Assembly (NCBI GenBank): GCA_027489335.1 | Contig: JAIXZX010000010.1 | Coordinates: 186,001 to 250,000, forward strand | DNA length: 64,000 bases | Origin: Caulobacteraceae bacterium | GTDB taxonomy: Bacteria; Pseudomonadota; Alphaproteobacteria; Caulobacterales; Caulobacteraceae | Reading direction: 5' to 3' | Shown: in pieces, positions 19,108 through 27,738 of the stretch | How the letters are laid out: each line of letters starts with the position of its first letter | Numbering within the stretch: the stretch's first letter is position 1 | Program-made: the position numbers and the translations under genes | The notes under the pieces: model-generated | What the model saw: only the letters and a program-made list of their open reading frames with translations | What the model was told of the DNA's origin: nothing | Database searches by the model: none

Positions 19108-19992
19108 CTATTCCACATTCTGGACCTGTTCGCGAAGCTGCTCGATGACCGCCTTGAGCTCCAGTCCTACCGCCGTGAGGGGCGACAGGGCGGATTTGGA
19201 GCACAGGGTGTTGGCTTCCCGCATGAACTCCTGAGTGAGGAAGTCCAATCGGCGACCCACCGGCCCATCACCGCTCAGCAAGGCCCGGGCGGAGTCCACG
19301 TGTCCGGACAGGCGGTCCAGCTCTTCGCGGACGTCAGCCTTGACGGCCATGGCCGCCGCCTCCTGAACGATCCGATCTTCCAGTCCGGCTGGATCGCCGA
19401 TCAACTCGGCCATGCGACGGGCGAAGCGCGCCTTGATCACGTCCGGCTGTTCAGCGGCCAGCACGCCCGCCTGCCCTGTGAGCTCGGCGATCTTGTCGGT
19501 CAGGCCCAGCAGAACGCCGCTCAGAGCCGCGCCTTCGGCGTCACGCGCCATCTTCAGGGCGTCGAGGGCGCCTGCGATGGACGCCGCCATGGCCGCCTCG
19601 ACCCGGGCCAGGGCTTCAACGTCGGGTTCAACCTCCGCGACCTCGATCACGCCGCGGAGCGCCAGCAGACCGTCGATGGATGGGGGCGTGGCGCGGCCCT
19701 GCGCCACCAGCGCCTCGGTGGCCGCCAGATAGCGATGGGCCTGGTCGAGATTAATGCGGACCTGAGCCTGGCTCTCGGCCCGCTTCGCCTGCAGGCCAAC
19801 GGTGATCTGGCCCCGCTGAAAGCGCGCCTGAGCGCCGTCACGCGCGGCCCGCTCCAGGCTCTCAAAGCCCGGGGGCCCGCGAAAGCGGACATCCAGATTG
19901 CGGCCGTTGACCGAGCGCGCCTCGGCCGCCCAGGTCCAGTCGTCCTGGGCGCCCTCGACCCGGCCAAAGCCGGTCATCCCTGATAGCGCCAT
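19108..19992 (-). CDS. YicC/YloC-family endoribonuclease
   Basis: 294 residues beginning with the diagnostic MTGFGR motif (ALSGMTGFGRVEG) and containing EARSVNGRNLDVRFR, KADVREELDRLSGH and FLTQEFMREANTLCSKS with the C-terminal DUF1732-type sequence LTAVGLELKAVIEQLREQVQNVE. YicC proteins are cytoplasmic and have been shown in E. coli and B. subtilis to act as RNases. It lies immediately upstream of gmk (39-bp gap) and downstream of mltG. The symbol yicC would be by homology only. Confidence 0.9.
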   Translation of the reverse strand: MALSGMTGFGRVEGAQDDWTWAAEARSVNGRNLDVRFRGPPGFESLERAARDGAQARFQRGQITVGLQAKRAESQAQVRINLDQAHRYLAATEALVAQGRATPPSIDGLLALRGVIEVAEVEPDVEALARVEAAMAASIAGALDALKMARDAEGAALSGVLLGLTDKIAELTGQAGVLAAEQPDVIKARFARRMAELIGDPAGLEDRIVQEAAAMAVKADVREELDRLSGHVDSARALLSGDGPVGRRLDFLTQEFMREANTLCSKSALSPLTAVGLELKAVIEQLREQVQNVE

Positions 19993-20038
19993 GATCAGCC
20001 TCCCGAAGCCTTCCGCGACACTGCGGCATGCCGCGCGG

Positions 20039-21130
20039 TCATGGTTGCGCCGACAGAGGCGCGTCTACGGGCGGCTCAGCCGCAGCCCCATCCGCCGGCG
20101 TCCTGGCCCGTTCGATCCTGCGCCAGCGCTCCACATTGCGCCGGTGCTCGTCATAGGTGGCGGCGAAGGCGTGGCCGCCGCTGCCGTCGGCGACGAAAAA
20201 CAGATAATCGGTCTCCGGGGGATCCAGGACAGCCGCCAGCGCCGCACGTCCCGGGTTGCAGATGGGCGTCGGCGGCAGGCCATCCACCCGATAGGTGTTG
20301 TAGGGCGTCGGGCGGTCGAGCTCGGACTGGCGGATGCCGCGGCCCAGGGGGCGGCCCTTTGTGATGCCGTAGATGATCGTGGGGTCGCTCTCCAGCCGCA
20401 TGCCGCGGCGCAAGCGGTTGACGAAGACCGAGGCCACCTGCGGCCGCTCGGCGCCCAAGGCGGTCTCCTTCTCCACCACGGAGGCGAGGATCACCGCCTC
20501 CTGCGGGCTGTTGACCGGAAGGCCGGGCTGACGCTTGGACCACAGCAGGGCCAGCACCTCGTCATGGGCGTCCATCATCCGCTGCAGGACTGCGGCGCGG
20601 TCTTCGCCGCGCTCGATCTGGTAGGTCTCGGGCAGCAAAGCCCCCTCGGGCGGCGAGGGCGCGACCCCAGTGAGCAAGGGGTTCTCCGCCAGGATTTCCA
20701 CCACCATTTCCGAGGTGACGCCCTCGGGAATGGTCACGAAATGGCGCACGACGCGGCCGGCGCGGATGTCGTCCAGCACCCGGGCCATGGACTGGCGCGC
20801 GGCGAACTCATACTCGCCGGCCTTGAGGCTGCGGGCCGCGCCGGTGGCCTGGGCGGCGGCGAGGAAGATGGGCGCCGAGGAAATGACCCCGGCCCCTTCC
20901 AGGCTCGAGGCGATCTCGGGGAGCCCCGCGCCCCGGCGCAGGATTACGGTGGTGCTCTCGCCCTCAGCGGCAGGGCCTGGTCCCTGGTACATCCACAGGG
21001 CCCAGAGCCCGGCCAGGGCCAGAACCAGGGAGAAAGTCACCGCCGCGCTGACCAGCGTGACGATCAGACGGCGCAGGGGAGAGACGCCGGCGCCCCTTTT
21101 GGCCGGTCGGGGGCGAGGCGCGCGAGCCAT
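20039..21130 (-). CDS. mltG: Endolytic murein transglycosylase MltG
   Basis: Inner-membrane lytic transglycosylase that cuts nascent glycan strands. 363 residues: a basic cytoplasmic N terminus (MARAPRPRPAKRG), one membrane helix about 26-50, a LysM-like subdomain (TTVILRRGAGLPEIASSLEGAGVI) and the YceG catalytic domain with ASVVEKETALGAERPQVASVFVNR (catalytic Glu within VEKE), SDPTIIYG and YNTYRVDGLPPTPICNPG. The start is 3 bases after the fabF stop, so translational coupling is likely. A fabF-mltG linkage is common in alphaproteobacteria. Confidence 0.94.
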   Translation of the reverse strand: MARAPRPRPAKRGAGVSPLRRLIVTLVSAAVTFSLVLALAGLWALWMYQGPGPAAEGESTTVILRRGAGLPEIASSLEGAGVISSAPIFLAAAQATGAARSLKAGEYEFAARQSMARVLDDIRAGRVVRHFVTIPEGVTSEMVVEILAENPLLTGVAPSPPEGALLPETYQIERGEDRAAVLQRMMDAHDEVLALLWSKRQPGLPVNSPQEAVILASVVEKETALGAERPQVASVFVNRLRRGMRLESDPTIIYGITKGRPLGRGIRQSELDRPTPYNTYRVDGLPPTPICNPGRAALAAVLDPPETDYLFFVADGSGGHAFAATYDEHRRNVERWRRIERARTPADGAAAEPPVDAPLSAQP

Positions 21131-21133
21131 GGA

Positions 21134-22429
21134 TCAGACCTGTTTGAACACCACGGAGGCGTTGGTGCCGCCGAAACCGAAGCTGTTGGAGAGCGCCACC
21201 TTGATTTCCCGCGGCTGAGCCTTGTTGGCCGCCAGATCGATCGGTGTCTCCACCGAGGGATTGTCCAGATTGATGGTCGGCGGAGCGATCTGATCGCGGA
21301 TGGCCAGGCAGGTGAACGCCGCCTCGATGGCGCCAGCCGCCCCCAGCAGGTGGCCGGTGGCCGACTTGGTGGACGACATGGTCACCTTGGACGCCGCATT
21401 GCCGAGCATCCGCTCGACGGCGCCCAGCTCGATCTCATCGCCGAGCGGCGTCGATGTGCCGTGGGCGTTGATGTAGTCGATATCGGCGGGCGAAATGCCG
21501 GCGTCCTTGATCGCCGCCTGCATGGCCCGGAAGCCGCCGTCGCCATCCTCGGCAGGCGCGGTGATATGATAGGCGTCGCCGGCCAGGCCGTAGCCGGCCA
21601 CCTCGGCATAGATCTTCGCGCCACGGGCCTTGGCGTGTTCGTACTCTTCCAGAACCAGGACGCCGGCGCCCTCGCCCATCACGAAGCCGTCGCGGTCCTT
21701 GTCATAGGGGCGGCTGGCCTTGGTCGGGTCGTCATTGAAGCCCGTCGACATGGCGCGACAGGCGATGAAGCCGGCGATGCCCACCGGGCAGATGGCCGCC
21801 TCGGCCCCGCCGGCGACCATCACATCGGCGTCGCCGTACTTGATCATCCGCGCGGCGTCGCCGACCGCGTGAGCCCCGGTGGCGCACGCCGTCACCACCG
21901 AATGGTTGGGTCCCTTGAAGCCGTGGCGGATGGAGACCTGACCCGAGGCGAGGTTGATCAGGGCTGAGGGAATGAAGAAGGGGCTGACCCGACGGGGGCC
22001 CTTTTCGTGCAGCTCGATGCTGGTCTTTTCGATCGTCGCCAGACCGCCAATGCCCGAGCCGATGATCACGCCCGTGCGCTCGCGGCCCTCGTCATCCTGC
22101 GGCGCCCAGCCGGAGTCCTTCACCGCCTCGTCGGCCGCAGCGATGGCGTAGAGGATGAAGTCGTCGATCCGCCGCTGGTCCTTCTGGGACATCACGCTGT
22201 CAGGATCGAAGGATCCTTCCACATCGGCCCCGCCGCCGCCGCGTCCATCGACGCGCGGCACTTCACAGGCCACGTTGCAGGCATAGGTCGAGGCGTCGAA
22301 GGTGGTGATGTTCCCGGCCCCGGACTTGCCGGCCAGGATCGCCTTCCAGGTGACCTCGACGCCCGAACCGAGCGGGGTGACCAGACCGAGGCCGGTGACG
22401 ACGACGCGGCGGGTGTTGGCGGTGGACAT
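21134..22429 (-). CDS. fabF: 3-oxoacyl-[ACP] synthase II
   Basis: KAS II condensing enzyme that elongates acyl-ACP with malonyl-ACP. 431 residues with the catalytic triad motifs: Cys in VVTACATGAHAVGDA, His in NAHGTSTPLGD and His in KSATGHLLGAAG, and a C-terminal NSFGFGGTNASVVF. A stretch near residues 60-75 (RVDGRGGGGAD) is a low-complexity loop insert typical of alphaproteobacterial FabF. It lies 112 bp downstream of acpP, with a strong hairpin in between. SD GGGAG is 9 to 10 nt before the ATG. Confidence 0.96.
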   Translation of the reverse strand: MSTANTRRVVVTGLGLVTPLGSGVEVTWKAILAGKSGAGNITTFDASTYACNVACEVPRVDGRGGGGADVEGSFDPDSVMSQKDQRRIDDFILYAIAAADEAVKDSGWAPQDDEGRERTGVIIGSGIGGLATIEKTSIELHEKGPRRVSPFFIPSALINLASGQVSIRHGFKGPNHSVVTACATGAHAVGDAARMIKYGDADVMVAGGAEAAICPVGIAGFIACRAMSTGFNDDPTKASRPYDKDRDGFVMGEGAGVLVLEEYEHAKARGAKIYAEVAGYGLAGDAYHITAPAEDGDGGFRAMQAAIKDAGISPADIDYINAHGTSTPLGDEIELGAVERMLGNAASKVTMSSTKSATGHLLGAAGAIEAAFTCLAIRDQIAPPTINLDNPSVETPIDLAANKAQPREIKVALSNSFGFGGTNASVVFKQV

Positions 22430-22456
22430 GGCGTTTCTACTCCCGGGGCCGGCCCC

Positions 22457-22508
22457 AAAACAAAACCGCCGCGCCTCTCCGGCGCTGGGGCCTAAGGGAC
22501 GCGGCGGT
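22457..22508 (-). terminator. Hairpin with T-rich tail between acpP and fabF
   Basis: On the minus strand a 9-bp perfect stem (22508-22500 pairing with 22473-22465) closes a 26-nt loop and is followed at once by TTTTGTTTT (complement of 22465-22457). It sits 34 bases after the acpP stop and about 28 bases before the fabF ATG. It looks like a partial terminator that would let acpP be transcribed in excess over fabF, matching the high demand for ACP. The partial read-through is an inference. Confidence 0.65.
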
Positions 22509-22541
22509 CATGTGTCAGACGTCAGGCGAGACGCCCGGGCG

Positions 22542-22781
22542 TCAGGCGCCCAGACGCTCCTGAATGAACTTCACGGCGTCGCCGACCGTCTGGATATGCT
22601 CAGCGGCGTCATCCGGAATTTCGATATCGAATTCTTCTTCGAAGGCCATGACCAGCTCGACGTTGTCGAGGCTGTCAGCGCCCAGGTCGTCAATGAAGCT
22701 GGCCTTTTCAGTGACCTTCTCGGGATCGGCGTCGAGGTGCTCGATGACGATCTTGCGCACGCGTTCCAGAATGTCGGACAT
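22542..22781 (-). CDS. acpP: Acyl carrier protein
   Basis: 79-residue acidic carrier protein, the usual length. The phosphopantetheine attachment site is Ser37 in [13 protein letters not shown], and helix III shows [11 protein letters not shown]. It carries acyl intermediates for FabD/G/F encoded on both sides. A dedicated promoter candidate lies upstream and a terminator-like hairpin downstream, as expected for a gene expressed above its neighbours. Confidence 0.98.
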   Translation of the reverse strand: MSDILERVRKIVIEHLDADPEKVTEKASFIDDLGADSLDNVELVMAFEEEFDIEIPDDAAEHIQTVGDAVKFIQERLGA

Positions 22782-22810
22782 TCGCTTTTAGTCCCTCTAA
22801 ATTCAACTGA

Positions 22811-22839
22811 TGCATCCGCGACGGAAGACGCCTTGTCAA
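22811..22839 (-). promoter_or_regulatory. Candidate acpP promoter
   Basis: A consensus -35 box TTGACA (22839-22834, minus strand) is followed 17 nt later by GATGCA (22816-22811), a weak -10. It is about 30 nt before the acpP ATG. A short hairpin GGGGCC/GGCCCC (22860-22865 with 22874-22879) just upstream may terminate fabG transcripts. The -35 is convincing; the -10 is not. Confidence 0.4.
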
Positions 22840-22955
22840 CCTTCGGCGGTGTTGGGTTTGGGGCCTCTGAAGTGGCCCCAGGCAGTCCAGGCCAGTTTAA
22901 TCGGCGAGCGCCGTAGCATGTTCCTATCGGCGAGGCCAGCGGGCAGCGGGCCAGC

Positions 22956-23696
22956 TCAGATCATCGCCATGCCGCCATTTACGTGCAGGGTCTGGCCGGT
23001 GACATAGGCGGCCTCGGCGCTGGCGAGATAGACGCAGGCGGCGGCGATCTCGTCCCCCGTTCCGAGGCGGCCGGTCGGGATTGTCGAGAGAATCTGCGCC
23101 TTCTGAGCCTCGTTCAGGGCGTCGGTCATCGGGCTTTCGATGAACCCAGGGGCGATGCAGTTGACCGTGATTCCCCGGCTGCCGACCTCCTGGGCGAGCG
23201 CCTTGGAGAAGCCGATCATACCGGCCTTGGAGGCCGCGTAGTTAGTCTGGCCAGGATTGCCCATGACCCCCACCACGGAGGTGATGCCGATGATTCGCCC
23301 GTAGCGGCGCTTCATCATCCCCTTCATCGCCGCGCGGCTGAGGCGGAAATAGGACTCCAGGTTCACGCGGATCACCGCGTCCCAGTCCTCGTCCTTCATC
23401 CGCATCAGGAGCCCGTCGCGGGTGATGCCGGCATTGGCCACCAGGATGTCCAGCGGCGCGCCGGCGGCGGCCTCAGCGGCGCTCACCAGCCCATCCACCG
23501 ACTCTGCGTCAGAAAGGTTGGCCGAGGCGACGCTGACGCGTGTCTTGAGATCGGCCGCCATCTCATCAAGCACCGCCTGCCGGGTGCCCGACAGGACCAC
23601 ATGAGCGCCCTGGGCGTGCAAGGCTCTGGCGAGGGACGCCCCGATGCCGCCGGTGGCGCCGGTGACCAGGGCGGTCTTTCCCGAAAGATCAAACAT
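22956..23696 (-). CDS. fabG: 3-oxoacyl-[ACP] reductase
   Basis: NADPH-dependent SDR that reduces 3-ketoacyl-ACP. 246 residues: N-terminal TGATGGIGASLA nucleotide-binding loop, NAG motif (VANAGITRDGLLMRM), catalytic Ser in GITSVVGVMGNPGQ, Tyr/Lys in NYAASKAGM, and C-terminal YVTGQTLHVNGGMAMI. NAGITRDGLLMRM is a typical FabG hallmark and separates it from general SDRs. It lies between fabD and acpP; SD GGAGG precedes the ATG by 7 nt or so. Confidence 0.96.
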   Translation of the reverse strand: MFDLSGKTALVTGATGGIGASLARALHAQGAHVVLSGTRQAVLDEMAADLKTRVSVASANLSDAESVDGLVSAAEAAAGAPLDILVANAGITRDGLLMRMKDEDWDAVIRVNLESYFRLSRAAMKGMMKRRYGRIIGITSVVGVMGNPGQTNYAASKAGMIGFSKALAQEVGSRGITVNCIAPGFIESPMTDALNEAQKAQILSTIPTGRLGTGDEIAAACVYLASAEAAYVTGQTLHVNGGMAMI

Positions 23697-23723
23697 TTCA
23701 GCGCCTCCAGCGGCGGTTGGAAC

Positions 23724-24668
23724 TCAGAGGGACTTGGCGAAGGCTTCCAGATCGGCCGGGGTGTTCAGCGGCGTGGCCTCTGCGTCCGGGGCGATGCGCT
23801 TGGCCATGCCCGACAGCACCTTGCCCGAGCCAGCTTCGGCGAAGCGGGTCACCCCGCCGGTCTCAACCAGCCAGGCGACGCTCTCGCGCCAGCGCACCCG
23901 ACCGGTGACCTGCTCGACCAGCAGACGACGGATCTCTTCGGGGTCATGCACGGGACGGGCCGTCACGTTGGCGACCAGGGGCGCGCGAGGCGAAATGATG
24001 GTCGCAGCGGCCAGGGCCTGCGCCATCTCGTCGGCGGCCGGCTGCATCAGCGGGCAATGGAAGGGGGCAGAGACGTTCAGCGGGATGGCGCGGGCGCCCA
24101 GCTCCTTGGCCTTCTCGATGGCGCGGTCGACCGCGGCCTTGGCGCCGGAAATCACCACATTGCCCTGGTTATTGTCGTTGGCCACGACGCAGACGCCGAT
24201 CTCGGCGCCGGCCGCGGCGGCGGCCTCGGCCAGAGCCACGTCGGTCTTGGGCCCGATCAGCGAGGCCATGGCCCCCTCGCCCACCGGCACGGCCCGCTGC
24301 ATGGCCTGACCCCGCAGCTTCAGCAGACGGGCGGTGTCCGCCAGGCTGATGGCGCCGGCCGCAGCCAGGGCGGAGTACTCTCCAAGACTATGCCCAGCCA
24401 CGAAGGCTGCGCGATCCACGCCGACGCCGAACTCCTTCTCCAGAACGCGGCTGACCGCGAGACTGACAGCCATCAGCGCCGGTTGGGCGTTCTCGGTCAG
24501 GGTGAGATCGGTCTCCGGCCCGTCCCGCATGAGGGCGAAAAGCTTCTGGCCTAGCGCGTCGTCCACCTCTTGAAACACCTCACGGGCGGCCGAGAAGGTC
24601 TCGGCCAGGTCCACGCCCATGCCGACGGTCTGGCTGCCCTGGCCGGGAAAAATGAAGGCGAGGCTCAT
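23724..24668 (-). CDS. fabD: Malonyl-CoA:ACP transacylase
   Basis: Loads malonyl units onto ACP. 314 residues with IFPGQGSQTVGMG at the N terminus, the catalytic Ser in AGHSLGEYSAL (about residue 92), the arginine-containing RGQAMQRA and the His of LNVSAPFHCPLM (about residue 201). First gene of the minus-strand fab cluster, divergent from a DsbA-like gene across 193 bp. Confidence 0.96.
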   Translation of the reverse strand: MSLAFIFPGQGSQTVGMGVDLAETFSAAREVFQEVDDALGQKLFALMRDGPETDLTLTENAQPALMAVSLAVSRVLEKEFGVGVDRAAFVAGHSLGEYSALAAAGAISLADTARLLKLRGQAMQRAVPVGEGAMASLIGPKTDVALAEAAAAAGAEIGVCVVANDNNQGNVVISGAKAAVDRAIEKAKELGARAIPLNVSAPFHCPLMQPAADEMAQALAAATIISPRAPLVANVTARPVHDPEEIRRLLVEQVTGRVRWRESVAWLVETGGVTRFAEAGSGKVLSGMAKRIAPDAEATPLNTPADLEAFAKSL

Positions 24669-24861
24669 GGCTTGCGCTCCCTGGCTGGCGGCGTCCGGGC
24701 CCCGGCGCGCGCTCTGTCGATTCCGAGCCGCGAGGGTTAGGGGATTAGGCCCGGGGCGGCAAGCGCGGGCGCCGCCCCAGCAGGCCCGCCGGGGTGACGC
24801 GGGCCACGCGATGAGTCAGACTTTGCGAGGCGGGGACCGCCCCGCCAAGCCGGAGCCAGCC

Positions 24862-25506
24862 GTGACCGACCGCCACCTGATCTACTTCGCCGACCCCATG
24901 TGCTCCTGGTGCTACGGCTTCTGGCCCGTGATCAGCGCGGTGCGCGCCGCCTTTGGCGACACTCTGCCTGTCCGACTGGTGATGGGCGGCCTGAGGCCGG
25001 GAACGACCGAAGCCATGACGGAGGAGGCCAAGGCCAAACTGCGCGGGCACTGGGCCGAGGTGGCCGCCGCGTCCGGCCAGGACTTCAGTGACACCGCCAT
25101 GGCCGGCGAAGGGTTCATCTACGACACCGACCCGGCCGCCCGGGCTGTCGTCGTGATCCGCCGCGAACGTCCAGACCTGGCCATCGACTATCTGGGCGCC
25201 CTGCAGCGGGCCTTCTATGGCGAGGGCCGCGACATCACCCAGGAAGATGTGCTGTGCGACATTCTTGGTGAGGTGGTCCCGGGCGCTGACCTCGAGGCCT
25301 TCCGCGTCAACTGGCGCAGCGAAGACGCCGAGAACGAGACCTGGGCCGACTACGCCATCTCACAAAAGTCAGGGGTCACCGGCTTCCCAACGCTGGTGGG
25401 CGGTCCGGATGACGCGGGTCGCTACGGGATCGTGACCCGCGGCTTCTCTCCGGCCGAGCAGGTCCTGCCTGTGCTGGTCGACTGGATCGGCCGCCCCGTG
25501 CACTAA
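24862..25506 (+). CDS. DsbA-like thioredoxin-fold protein with CSWC motif
   Basis: 214 residues (from GTG 24862) with FADPMCSWCYGFWP at residues about 9-22: a thioredoxin-fold active site of the C-x-x-C type, CSWC, as in the COG3531/FrnE-like group of predicted disulfide isomerases. A cis-Pro region GVTGFPTLV lies near residue 177. No signal peptide is seen, so it is probably cytoplasmic. GTG 24862 has SD GGAG at about 7-nt spacing and starts next to the fold; ATG 24811 would add 17 residues (MSQTLRGGDRPAKPEPA) and is the alternative. Substrate unknown. Confidence 0.75.
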   Translation: MTDRHLIYFADPMCSWCYGFWPVISAVRAAFGDTLPVRLVMGGLRPGTTEAMTEEAKAKLRGHWAEVAAASGQDFSDTAMAGEGFIYDTDPAARAVVVIRRERPDLAIDYLGALQRAFYGEGRDITQEDVLCDILGEVVPGADLEAFRVNWRSEDAENETWADYAISQKSGVTGFPTLVGGPDDAGRYGIVTRGFSPAEQVLPVLVDWIGRPVH

Positions 25507-25525
25507 ATGCGCGGGCAGGCCTGGG

Positions 25526-25924
25526 CTACCCGTCGACGGCCGGCCCGCAGTGAAGATAGCCACGCTCGACCATGCGCCGCATGGCTTCGTACACCTCGGT
25601 CAGCTCTTCGAAGGTCGCCCGCAGCTGGCCCAGCCGGCTGGTCTGCTCAGGCGTCAGCAGGTGCGAGCGGCCGGCAAGGGCGAGCCCCTCCCCGACCCAG
25701 GCCGCGCGAGCGTGGGCGGCCGCAAGGGCCAGCCGCTGAAACTTCGCCACATCGACGGGCCCGAGCATCTGGGCAACCACCTCACGATTGGAGGCGAAGG
25801 CGGTATAGTCGATCTGTTCCAGCAGGCCGCGCAGACGGCGATGAGCGGCTGGATCGCTCTCATCCTGGGGTTCGAAATGGTCCGAGACCGTACGGCGATA
25901 GGACGAACTTCTGACGGAAGACAT
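25526..25924 (-). CDS. Conserved-looking small protein of unknown function
   Basis: 132 residues from an ATG preceded by a near-perfect SD (AAGGAGG, 5-nt spacing). Upstream in-frame ATG 25963 was rejected because the SD would then lie inside the gene. The protein is mostly helical, with a charged N terminus (VSDHFEPQDESDPAAHRRLRGLLEQID), LGPVDVAKFQRLALAAAHARA, and a likely coiled C-terminal part (LGQLRATFEELTEVYEAMRRMVERGYL). No signal peptide, membrane segment or cysteine pattern. I do not recognise the family. It converges on the DsbA-like gene with 19 bases between stops and diverges from rpsF. Confidence 0.6.
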   Translation of the reverse strand: MSSVRSSSYRRTVSDHFEPQDESDPAAHRRLRGLLEQIDYTAFASNREVVAQMLGPVDVAKFQRLALAAAHARAAWVGEGLALAGRSHLLTPEQTSRLGQLRATFEELTEVYEAMRRMVERGYLHCGPAVDG

Positions 25925-26249
25925 CTCTTCCTCCTTGGCGGAGCAATGGGACTCCGAACTCAAACCCTACAAGCATTGGATTAATAGAGGTTTTCCGCCC
26001 GATCGACGCCGGCTTTGGCCTCAGACCAGAGTCCGACGCCTCCCCGGCGCCCGCTGGGCCGCTGCAGACGCCGCCCGCTGAGCTTGCCCTGACGCAGGTT
26101 TTCGCGTACTAGCCCGCCTCTTCACGGAAGGCGGTCTCTAGCCGGAACGCGAACAGGTCGGGGTACGCTCGACCGCCGCGCCAGAGATCCATCGTGGCCG
26201 ACGGACTTCCGCCGCCGCCCACGCCGCCTCCCACAACGGAAGAGGAAAA
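25925..26249. other. 325-bp divergent control region upstream of rpsF
   Basis: Contains the SD of the small minus-strand gene next to 25925, a plausible rpsF promoter at 26084-26112, and about 137 nt of GC-rich leader before the rpsF ATG. The leader could hold an S6:S18-responsive element of the type known upstream of rpsF in many bacteria, but I cannot fold it with confidence. No reading frame here has coding character. Confidence 0.5.
26084..26112 (+). promoter_or_regulatory. Candidate promoter of rpsF-rpsR-rplI
   Basis: TTGCCC (26084-26089) and TACTAG (26107-26112) with a 17-nt spacer, about 140 nt before rpsF. The spacing and both boxes are reasonable for a GC-rich alphaproteobacterium. 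Confidence 0.45.
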
Positions 26250-26657
26250 ATGGCGCTCTACGAACACGTGGTCATTTCGCGGCAGGATATCTCGCCGCAA
26301 CAGGCCGAAGCCCTCAATGACCAGCTCAAGTCGATGATCGAGGAAAGCGGCGGAGCCGTCGCCAAGATCGAGTACTGGGGCCTCCGCAACCTCACCTATC
26401 GCATCAAGAAGAACCGCAAGGGTCACTATTCCCTGCTGTCGATCGATGCGAAGCCCGAGGCCGTCAAGGAGATGGAGCGCCAGCTCTCCCTCAATGAAGA
26501 CGTCCTGCGCTACATGACCGTCCGCGTCGAAGAGCTCGACCTCGAGCTGTCGCCGGTCCTGGCCCGCCGCGACCGCGAACGCGAACCGCGCCGTGAAGAC
26601 GGCCCGCGTCGTGACGGCGAAGGCCGCCGCGACGAACCGCGCCGCGACGACGCTTAA
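26250..26657 (+). CDS. rpsF: 30S ribosomal protein bS6
   Basis: 135 residues. [15 protein letters not shown] is a canonical S6 start, followed by [26 protein letters not shown] and [15 protein letters not shown]. After about residue 100 comes a highly charged Arg/Asp/Glu repeat tail ([16 protein letters not shown]...), longer than in enterobacteria and typical of alphaproteobacterial S6. S6 pairs with S18, encoded next. SD GGAAGAGGA precedes the ATG. Confidence 0.97.
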   Translation: MALYEHVVISRQDISPQQAEALNDQLKSMIEESGGAVAKIEYWGLRNLTYRIKKNRKGHYSLLSIDAKPEAVKEMERQLSLNEDVLRYMTVRVEELDLELSPVLARRDREREPRREDGPRRDGEGRRDEPRRDDA

Positions 26658-26674
26658 GGGGAGGATCTGGAATC

Positions 26675-26947
26675 ATGACTGACACCAACGACACCGCCGG
26701 CGCCCCGGCCGCCGCCGCTTCGCCCCGCCGCCCCTTCTTCCGTCGCCGCAAGGTTTGCCCGTTCTCGGGCGCCGGCGCGCCGAAGATCGACTACAAGGAC
26801 GTGAAGCTGCTGCAGCGTTACGTCTCCGAGCGCGGCAAGATCGTGCCGTCGCGCATCACGGCCGTCTCGGCCAAGAAGCAGCGTGAACTGGCCCGCGCCA
26901 TCAAGCGCGCCCGCTTCCTCGCCCTTCTTCCCTACGTCGTGAAGTAA
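26675..26947 (+). CDS. rpsR: 30S ribosomal protein bS18
   Basis: 90 residues: an Ala/Pro/Arg-rich N terminus, then [31 protein letters not shown] and [25 protein letters not shown], the S18 core. The S6-binding partner encoded 17 bases upstream fits the rpsF-rpsR-rplI operon. SD AAGGGGAGG precedes the ATG. Confidence 0.98.
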   Translation: MTDTNDTAGAPAAAASPRRPFFRRRKVCPFSGAGAPKIDYKDVKLLQRYVSERGKIVPSRITAVSAKKQRELARAIKRARFLALLPYVVK

Positions 26948-26959
26948 GGGACCAGGATC

Positions 26960-27544
26960 ATGAAGGTCATTCTGCTCGAACGCGTCGAAGGCCGTGGCGG
27001 CCTCGGCGAGATCGTCACCGTCAAGGACGGCTACGCTCGCAACTTCCTGCTGCCGCGCCGCAAGGCCCTTCGCGCCACCACGGCGAATATGAAGGTCTTT
27101 GAGGCCCAGCGCGCCACCATCGAAGCCCGCAACGCCGAGGCTCGCGCCGACGCCGCCAAGACCGGCGAAGGTCTCGATGGAACCACCTACGTCCTGATCC
27201 GTCAGGCTGGCGAAAGCGGCCAGCTCTATGGTTCGGTGTCCGGCCGCGACGTGGCTGACGTGGTCAACGCCGAAGGCGGCAAGGTCGAGCGCGCGATGGT
27301 CGTGCTGGACAAGCCGATCAAGACCCTGGGCATGCATGCGGTGAAGGTCCGCCTGCACGCCGAGGTCATCGTGACGGTCAACCTGAACATCGCCCGCAGC
27401 CAGGACGAAGCCGATCGTCAGGCCCGCGGCGAGAACATCATCACCTCGCAGTTCGAGGAAGACCGAGCGGCCGCCGAAGAGGCCGCCGCCGATCTCCTGG
27501 AAGGCGGCGCCGGCTCGATCGAAGGCGACTACGTCGAGTCCTGA
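26960..27544 (+). CDS. rplI: 50S ribosomal protein bL9
   Basis: 194 residues with the L9 N-terminal domain ([36 protein letters not shown]), the long connecting helix and the C-terminal domain ending near residue 150. A further 40 or so acidic residues ([26 protein letters not shown]) form the C-terminal tail usual in alphaproteobacteria. It is followed by a strong terminator. Confidence 0.97.
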   Translation: MKVILLERVEGRGGLGEIVTVKDGYARNFLLPRRKALRATTANMKVFEAQRATIEARNAEARADAAKTGEGLDGTTYVLIRQAGESGQLYGSVSGRDVADVVNAEGGKVERAMVVLDKPIKTLGMHAVKVRLHAEVIVTVNLNIARSQDEADRQARGENIITSQFEEDRAAAEEAAADLLEGGAGSIEGDYVES

Positions 27545-27570
27545 TCCGAGCCTTACCGGCGATGAAAATC

Positions 27571-27609
27571 AGCGGCCCGGAGCTCAGGCTCCGGGCCGCT
27601 TTTTCTTTG
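27571..27609 (+). terminator. Intrinsic terminator of the rpsF operon
   Basis: Perfect 13-bp GC-rich stem (27571-27583 with 27588-27600), tetraloop TCAG and a following T tract (TTTTCTTT; the stem itself ends in T). It lies 27 nt after the rplI stop. Textbook Rho-independent terminator. Confidence 0.92.
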
Positions 27610-27738
27610 CCTGAAAGATGGCCGACCGCTGTTGCAAATATGTCATTCTTTCGGCGGGCGAGACACACTAGCTATGCCCCAAGGGCCACCAAGGGACCTG
27701 GGGCCGGCCACGCCGGACCCCTGAAAACGGGGATTTAC

